A DNA stretch of 11,405 nt from JAVBKB01 sp031554275. Lineage in GTDB: Bacteria; Bacillota; Bacilli; JARBTR01. Positions 7,268-11,405 of this stretch are shown piece after piece. The position numbers were made by a program, and so were the translations under genes. The stretch spans positions 1-11,405 of the forward strand of contig JAVBKB010000101.1 in the NCBI GenBank assembly GCA_031554275.1, written 5' to 3'. The notes below the pieces were generated by a model. That model had not been told where the DNA came from, ran no database searches, and saw only the letters and a list, made by a program, of their open reading frames with translations. Each line of letters starts with the position of its first letter. Positions within the stretch are counted from its first letter, which is position 1.

Positions 7268-7924
7268 ATGAAGAAGTATTTAGAAATGATTTCGCAAACT
7301 ACGAATCCGATCTTGAATGAAATGGAAGCGTATGCAAAAATGCATCGTGTCCCAATTATCGAACCAGATGGTATTGCAGCACTAATCCATTTCATGAAAA
7401 TTGCCAACGCATCAAAGATCTTAGAAATTGGAACTGCTATCGGGTATTCTGCACTTTGTATTGTCACTGCAATCCCAAAAATGCAGGTAGTAACAATTGA
7501 AAGAGATCCTCAAATGGTTGATATGGCAAGAACCTTTATTGCAAAATCACAAATGCAAAATCAGATCACCATAATCGAAGGGGATGCTTTTGAAGTAGCT
7601 TCTTCAGTAGAAGCTCATGCTCCATTCGATTGTTTGTTTATTGATGCTGCAAAAGGGCAGAATCAAAGACTGTTTGAATTATATGAACAGCTTGTGCGTC
7701 CTGGGGGCGTGATTTTCACAGATAATGTATTATTCAAAGGGTTAGTTGCTAATACTGAGGAAATTGAATCAAAAAGAACGAAAGAAATTGCTGAGAAAAT
7801 CCGCTTATACAACAATTGGTTACTTTCACATAAACAATTCGACTCAATCATTGTCAATGCGGGAGATGGGTTAGCGGTCAGTATAAAAAAGGCAACTGAG
7901 AAAATGACGCTTTCGCAATTGTAG
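7268..7924 (+). CDS. trmR: tRNA 5-hydroxyuridine methyltransferase (YrrM)
   Basis: TrmR uses S-adenosylmethionine to convert 5-hydroxyuridine at wobble position 34 of tRNAs to 5-methoxyuridine. The 218-residue protein has the class I methyltransferase fold of the catechol-O-methyltransferase-like family. Motif I is ILEIGTAIGYSA from residue 51, the ribose-binding acidic strand is VVTIERDP, and the likely divalent-metal ligands are D126 in FIDAAKG and D152-N153 in FTDNVLF. VPIIEPDGIAAL near the N-terminus is also typical. The start at 7268 is supported by GGAGTG at 7258-7263 and by family length. The in-frame extension back to 7118 reads through the duplicated leader and does not look like protein. 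The gene makes functional sense beside yrrN and yrrO, which make its substrate nucleoside. Confidence 0.93.
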   Translation: MKKYLEMISQTTNPILNEMEAYAKMHRVPIIEPDGIAALIHFMKIANASKILEIGTAIGYSALCIVTAIPKMQVVTIERDPQMVDMARTFIAKSQMQNQITIIEGDAFEVASSVEAHAPFDCLFIDAAKGQNQRLFELYEQLVRPGGVIFTDNVLFKGLVANTEEIESKRTKEIAEKIRLYNNWLLSHKQFDSIIVNAGDGLAVSIKKATEKMTLSQL

Positions 7925-8011
7925 ATCACACTATTCTTGTTAGCGAATTTAGGAATAGACGGATTTAAGTTTCATGATTTTTGATCTTGTAAAATTTGTA
8001 TTGTAATTTGT

Positions 8012-8040
8012 TTGAGTTCGCTTGCTTCGTTTGCTATACT
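8012..8040 (+). promoter_or_regulatory. Extended -10 sigma-A promoter of yrrN-yrrO
   Basis: TTGAGT at 8012-8017 and TATACT at 8035-8040 are exactly 17 bp apart, and TGC (8032-8034) gives an extended -10. Transcription should start near 8047, about 50 bases before the yrrN start. It uncouples the two U32-family genes from trmR. Confidence 0.8.
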
Positions 8041-8099
8041 GTTAAATGCTGTGTGAAAGCGAAGACATCAAATGAATCACCGAACATCAAGGAGTGGCT

Positions 8100-9023
8100 A
8101 TGAAAAAACCTGAACTATTAGTGACACCGACATGTCTTATGGACATCGAACCATTAATTGTAGCTGGTGCGGATGCATTTCTAATTGGCGAAGCCCGCTA
8201 TGGATTAAGACTTGCTGGAGAGTTTACTCGTGAAGATATCCGCTCTGCAGTTCAGCTTGCCCATCGCTTTCAAAAAAAAATCTATGTAGCAATGAATGCT
8301 ATCTTTCACAACGAAGCTATTGATGAGTTAAATGGGTACATTGCTTTTCTAGAGCAAGCAGAGGTGGATGCAGTTGTTTTTGGTGATCCAGCAGTACTAC
8401 TTTCAGTACGTGAAGCTGCACCAAACATGCCATTGCATTGGAATGCTGAAACAATTGCTACCAACTATTTCACATGTAACTATTGGGGTGAAAAAGGGGC
8501 GAAACGAGCTGTACTTGCCCGAGAACTTGGTATGGAGGAAATTCTTGAAGTCAAAGAAAATGCGAATGTAGAGATTGAAATCCAAGTGCAGGGCATGACA
8601 TGCATGTTCCAATCAAAACGAAAGCTTATTGACAATTACATGAATTTTCAAGGAAAAGACATGCCTTTGATAGCCGACAGTAAGGCTTCATATCTTCACG
8701 ATAAGGAGCGAGATGTTTGCTACCCGATTTTTCAGGATACAAATGGTACGCATATTATGAGTCCGAACGATATTTGTATGATCGAAGAACTCAATGAGCT
8801 AGTCGAATCTGGAATTGATTGTTTCAAAATTGATGGTGTGTTGAAAAAACCTGAATATTTAATTGAAGTCACAAAGATCTATCGCAAGGCAATTGATTTA
8901 GCAGTCCTTGACTTAGCATCTTACGAGGCAGTGAAAACTGACTTGAATGCAGAGATTGAGCATCTTCAGCCAAAGAATAGACCACTTGATACAGGATTTT
9001 ATTTTAAAGAAACGGTATATTAA
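8100..9023 (+). CDS. trhP1: U32-family protein, tRNA hydroxylation subunit (YrrN, TrhP1-like)
   Basis: This 307-residue protein belongs to the peptidase U32 family. In B. subtilis, yrrN and yrrO are required for prephenate-dependent formation of 5-hydroxyuridine at tRNA position 34, so peptidase activity is unlikely. It has the family's repeated TIM-barrel-like features: GADAFLIGEARYGLRLAGEF, KKIYVAMNAIFHNE, AVVFGDPAVLL, and SGIDCFKIDGVLKKPEYL near the end. At the place of the U32 signature it reads VQGMTCMFQSKRKL. It therefore keeps only C168 and lacks the later cysteines that the partner YrrO has. ATG 8100 follows AAGGAG at 8089-8094; the GTG at 8094 overlaps that site and is rejected. yrrO starts 37 bp downstream. 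Confidence 0.92.
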   Translation: MKKPELLVTPTCLMDIEPLIVAGADAFLIGEARYGLRLAGEFTREDIRSAVQLAHRFQKKIYVAMNAIFHNEAIDELNGYIAFLEQAEVDAVVFGDPAVLLSVREAAPNMPLHWNAETIATNYFTCNYWGEKGAKRAVLARELGMEEILEVKENANVEIEIQVQGMTCMFQSKRKLIDNYMNFQGKDMPLIADSKASYLHDKERDVCYPIFQDTNGTHIMSPNDICMIEELNELVESGIDCFKIDGVLKKPEYLIEVTKIYRKAIDLAVLDLASYEAVKTDLNAEIEHLQPKNRPLDTGFYFKETVY

Positions 9024-9060
9024 CCAAAATTATCAGATAATCGACATAGAGGTGCAAGAA

Positions 9061-10308
9061 ATGCTTGAGACGATATCAACAATGAAGGATGGCAAACGGA
9101 TCATCGCCAAAAAACCCGAGCTCTTAGCACCAGCAGGGAACCTTGAGAAGCTGAAAATTGCTGTGATGTATGGTGCGGATGCTGTTTTCATTGGTGGTCA
9201 GGAATATGGACTTCGTTCCAACGCTGACAACTTTACCATTGAAGAAATGGCAGAGGGCGTGCAGTTCGCAAATACTTATGGCGCGAAAATCTACGTGACA
9301 ACCAATATTTATGCGCATAATGAAAATATTCCTGGACTGAGTGAATATCTTCAAGCTATTGAAGGCGCTGGTGTTACGGGCATTATTGTAGCAGACCCAC
9401 TGATTATCGAGACTTGTAAAACCGTTGCGCCAAAGCTAGAGATTCACTTGAGTACACAACAATCCTTGGCAAATTGGAAGGCAATTCAGTTTTGGCAGGA
9501 GCAAGGTTTACACCGTGTTGTACTCGCCCGTGAAACGAGCTATGAAGAAATAAAAGAAATGAAAAAGAAAGTGGATATTGAGATTGAAACTTTCATCCAT
9601 GGGGCGATGTGCATAGCCTACTCTGGTCGCTGCACACTTTCGAACCATATGACAGCACGTGACTCCAATCGTGGTGGGTGCTGTCAATCCTGTCGCTGGG
9701 ACTACGACCTGTATAACGATGAACAACCACAGTTTGCAGAAGGCGATTTCCCTTTCGCAATGAGTCCGAAGGATTTAAACCTGCTTCGTTCAATTCCAAA
9801 GATGATTGAACTGGGCATTGATAGCCTGAAAATTGAGGGGCGAATGAAATCGATTCACTACGTTGCCACTGTCACAAGCGTCTATCGGAAAATTATCGAT
9901 AGCTATTGCGCTGATCCAGATCATTTTGTATTTGATGAGAAATGGGCTACTGAATTAGACAAGTGTGCGAATCGAGACACTGCATCTTCGTTTTTTGAGG
10001 AAATGCCTGACCATCGCCAACAATTATTTGGAGAGCATAGTAAGAAGACGACTTATGATTTTGCTGGGCTGGTGCAACAATATGATCCTGATTCACAAAT
10101 GGTAACTGTACAGCAACGAAATCATTTCAAACCAGGTAGTTCTGTTGAATTCTTCGGACCAAAGCTCGAGCGCTTTCAACAGATTGTCGGAACGATCTGG
10201 GATGAAGAAGGAAATGAAGTTGATGCAGCACGACATCCATTGATGATTATTAAATTTAAAGTGGAGCGCCCAGTTTCAGCTAATGACATGATGAGAAAAC
10301 AACTGTAA
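9061..10308 (+). CDS. trhP2: U32-family protein, tRNA hydroxylation enzyme (YrrO, TrhP2-like)
   Basis: This 415-residue U32 protein is the longer partner of YrrN, close to the 422 residues of B. subtilis YrrO. It opens with PELLAPAGNLEKLKIAVMYGADAVFIGG and carries the full U32 signature HGAMCIAYSGRCTLSNHM. Cys184, Cys191, Cys207 and Cys211 (with an extra Cys208) fit the cysteine set that binds an iron-sulfur cluster in this family. A separate C-terminal domain of about 90 residues follows the barrel (YDFAGLVQQYDPDSQMVTVQQ onward), as in YegQ/TrhP proteins. The inferred role is wobble-uridine hydroxylation with prephenate, upstream of TrmR. GAGGTG at 9049-9054, 6 bases before ATG 9061, fixes the start; an open frame back to 8947 overlaps yrrN and is not used. 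Confidence 0.93.
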   Translation: MLETISTMKDGKRIIAKKPELLAPAGNLEKLKIAVMYGADAVFIGGQEYGLRSNADNFTIEEMAEGVQFANTYGAKIYVTTNIYAHNENIPGLSEYLQAIEGAGVTGIIVADPLIIETCKTVAPKLEIHLSTQQSLANWKAIQFWQEQGLHRVVLARETSYEEIKEMKKKVDIEIETFIHGAMCIAYSGRCTLSNHMTARDSNRGGCCQSCRWDYDLYNDEQPQFAEGDFPFAMSPKDLNLLRSIPKMIELGIDSLKIEGRMKSIHYVATVTSVYRKIIDSYCADPDHFVFDEKWATELDKCANRDTASSFFEEMPDHRQQLFGEHSKKTTYDFAGLVQQYDPDSQMVTVQQRNHFKPGSSVEFFGPKLERFQQIVGTIWDEEGNEVDAARHPLMIIKFKVERPVSANDMMRKQL

Positions 10309-10349
10309 AGCATTATTCTGATGATTTAATAATATTGAAAAGAAGACCA

Positions 10350-10367
10350 AGAAAACAGCTGTTTTCT
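10350..10367. terminator. Possible weak terminator or dyad after yrrO
   Basis: The sequence AGAAAACAGCTGTTTTCT is an 18-base perfect palindrome that can form a 7-bp stem with an AGCT loop, 42 bp after the yrrO stop. The T-tract lies inside the stem rather than after it, so termination is uncertain. A protein-binding site is equally possible. Confidence 0.4.
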
Positions 10368-10460
10368 AATCAATAAAAATTGAGAAATTAGCTTAGAGAA
10401 AATGAATTATAGGTATGAATTGCAAAAGTGAGAATATGATTATTTAGGGTAGTATCGTAG

Positions 10461-10526
10461 AAAAAACGATAATTAAAAAAAATAATTAAAAATTTAATGT
10501 ACAAACCAAATTTTTATTGGTATTAT
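10461..10526 (+). promoter_or_regulatory. greA promoter with A-tract UP-like region
   Basis: TGTACA at 10498-10503 (4 of 6) and TATTAT at 10521-10526 (5 of 6) are 17 bp apart. TGG before the -10 makes it an extended -10 promoter. The 37 bases immediately upstream are almost entirely A and T with repeated A-tracts, the make-up of an UP element. The leader would be about 55 bases. Confidence 0.7.
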
Positions 10527-10575
10527 ATTTACCACTGTTACTCCTTTTGCAAGTTCTAATTTGAAGACGTTTAAT

Positions 10576-10581
10576 GAGGTG
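10576..10581 (+). promoter_or_regulatory. Ribosome binding site fixing the greA TTG start
   Basis: GAGGTG is 6 bases before the TTG at 10588. A TTG at 10561 is also in frame, but this site would then lie inside the gene. Confidence 0.75.
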
Positions 10582-10587
10582 ACTTTT

Positions 10588-11061
10588 TTGACAGTAGATA
10601 AAGTATTTCCGATGACCACTCAAGGCAAGGAAAAATTAGAAAAAGAATTAGATAGTTTGAAAACAATTAAGCGTAAAGAAGTTGTTGAGCGAATCAAAAC
10701 AGCTCGTAGTTTTGGGGATCTTTCTGAAAACTCTGAGTATGATGCCGCGAAAGAAGAGCAGGCTTTTGTTGAGGGAAGAATTACAACAATTGAGAATATG
10801 CTAAGAAATTCTGTTATCATTGAAAATACAGCTGCTAATGGTATCGTAAGCTTGGGGAAAACAGTGACCTTTAAAGAATTACCAAATGGTGATGAAGAAA
10901 GCTATACCATTGTTGGCTCAGCAGAAGCAGATCCTTTTGAATCGAAGATTTCAAATGATTCGCCGATTGCACGCAGTCTAATGGGGAAAAAAGAAGGAGA
11001 TCAAGTATCAATACAAACTCCCGATGGTGAAATCGAGATTGTATTAGTAACTGTTAAATAA
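10588..11061 (+). CDS. greA: Transcription elongation factor GreA
   Basis: GreA enters the secondary channel of RNA polymerase and stimulates cleavage of the backtracked transcript, rescuing stalled complexes. From TTG 10588 the protein has 157 residues, the length I recall for B. subtilis GreA. The N-terminal coiled coil (about residues 10-75) carries the acidic tip in SFGDLSENSEYDAAKEEQ, with D44 and E47 at the catalytic positions. The C-terminal FKBP-like domain contains YTIVGSAEADPFESKISNDSPI and GKKEGDQVSIQTPDGE. It is monocistronic here, with its own promoter and a downstream terminator. In B. subtilis it follows udk, which is missing. Confidence 0.97.
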   Translation: MTVDKVFPMTTQGKEKLEKELDSLKTIKRKEVVERIKTARSFGDLSENSEYDAAKEEQAFVEGRITTIENMLRNSVIIENTAANGIVSLGKTVTFKELPNGDEESYTIVGSAEADPFESKISNDSPIARSLMGKKEGDQVSIQTPDGEIEIVLVTVK

Positions 11062-11146
11062 GTAACGCTGATGATGAGGAAACCATTTTCAACTTGAAAA
11101 TTGCTTTTCTTTATGACAAGCTTTACCTAAATTGTGTTGAGTTTAA

Positions 11147-11190
11147 TACCATCTGAAAAGGAAAAACCTTTTTGGATGGTACTTTTATTT
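11147..11190 (+). terminator. Intrinsic terminator after greA
   Basis: Arms 11147-11161 and 11167-11181 form a 15-bp stem (outer TACCATC/GATGGTA, inner AAAAGG/CCTTTT, with two adjacent G-U wobbles between) around a five-A loop. CTTTTATTT follows at 11182-11190. Confidence 0.85.
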
Positions 11191-11214
11191 ATGAGATGGT
11201 ACTTTTATTTATGA
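11175..11214. repeat. 20-bp exact tandem duplication over the terminator 3' half
   Basis: GATGGTACTTTTATTTATGA occurs at 11175-11194 and again at 11195-11214 without a spacer. The first copy is the end of the greA terminator stem plus its T-rich tail. Confidence 0.97.
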
Positions 11215-11238
11215 TGTGTTAAATTTAGTTTGCGCATA

Positions 11239-11287
11239 ATCTTAATTGTCGTTAGAAAGGTAACTAATCCTGATTACCGATTAAGAT
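11239..11287. repeat. Inverted repeat next to the terminal dyad
   Basis: ATCTTAAT (11239-11246) and ATTAAGAT (11280-11287) are perfect inverted arms. Inside, GGTAA (11259-11263) pairs with TTACC (11274-11278). It abuts the left edge of the 120-bp near-palindrome. Confidence 0.5.
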
Positions 11288-11405
11288 AGCGAATGCTTTG
11301 TGGTAATTTTCCATCTCGCTTTGTTAAAAAAGTGCTTAAATATCTAGATATTCGCGCATTTTTTGCCGCGCGAGATGAAAAATTTCCGGACAAATCATTC
11401 ACTAT
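11286..11405. mobile_element. 120-bp near-palindrome, candidate MITE or insertion-sequence end
   Basis: The two halves mirror each other around the perfect palindrome AATATCTAGATATT (11339-11352). The outer ends are ATAGCGAATG at 11286 and CATTCACTAT finishing at 11405. By hand, about 45 of 58 aligned positions agree with two small offsetting gaps, and the outer ~34 bases are best conserved (about 30 of 34). No transposase is inside. The right flank is outside the window, so target duplication cannot be judged. Confidence 0.55.

Larger units (their letters stand above)
10309..10587. other. Gap where udk lies in B. subtilis
   Basis: This 279-bp stretch between yrrO and greA has no ORF that looks like a gene and no remnant of uridine kinase motifs that I can see. 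It holds a perfect palindrome at 10350-10367, a small hairpin (TATCGT 10453-10458 with ACGATA 10466-10471), A-tracts from 10461 to 10497, and the greA promoter. Confidence 0.7.
11062..11405. other. Gene-free region after greA
   Basis: No plausible coding sequence lies in these 344 bp. In order there is a small hairpin followed by a T-rich run (ATTTTC 11085-11090 with GAAAAT 11096-11101), the main greA terminator, a 20-bp tandem duplication, an inverted pair at 11239-11287, and a 120-bp near-palindrome reaching the window end. Confidence 0.85.

Noticed and set aside
8947..9060. Longer YrrO start inside yrrN
   Set aside because: It would overlap yrrN by 77 bases and add residues absent from the family; GAGGTG at 9049 supports ATG 9061.

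Overview
The window looks like a core chromosomal segment of a low-GC Gram-positive bacterium of the order Bacillales. The evidence is a run of genes in the Bacillus subtilis order alaS - yrzL (ireB) - yrrK (ruvX) - yrzB - yrrL (mltG) - yrrM (trmR) - yrrN - yrrO - greA, strong AGGAGG-type ribosome binding sites, and several TTG starts. A Planococcaceae-like host is possible, but that is only an impression.

Layout. Positions 1-540 hold a short leftward ORF for a small membrane protein, interrupted by six 18-bp repeats. After it comes a divergent promoter region. A NapA/GerN-like CPA2 cation:proton antiporter follows (541-1740). alaS (1922-4558) has its own short leader, in which no T-box is visible. 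ireB, ruvX and yrzB are tightly packed (4701-5703) and close with a strong intrinsic terminator. mltG (5840-6982) has its own good promoter and its own terminator. An unusual leader of about 210 bp, containing a duplicated hairpin module, precedes trmR (7268-7924). trhP1-like yrrN and trhP2-like yrrO (8100-10308) have a separate, well-formed extended -10 promoter. udk, which in B. subtilis lies between yrrO and greA, is absent; a gap of about 280 bp, AT-rich in its second half, takes its place. greA (10588-11061) has its own extended -10 promoter and ends at a long hairpin whose 3' half is tandemly duplicated. The last 120 bp form a near-symmetric inverted repeat resembling a MITE or an insertion-sequence end.

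Function. Most genes serve translation and its quality control: alanyl-tRNA charging, hydroxylation and methylation of wobble uridine by yrrN/yrrO and trmR, and rRNA or Holliday-junction processing by ruvX. greA rescues stalled transcription, ireB belongs to the PASTA-kinase signalling pathway, and mltG sets peptidoglycan glycan strand length. I see no defence island, CRISPR array, biosynthetic cluster or new multi-gene system. The parts not explained by known genes are non-coding: the duplicated hairpin leader of trmR, the terminal dyad, and the hexapeptide-coding minisatellite at the left end.
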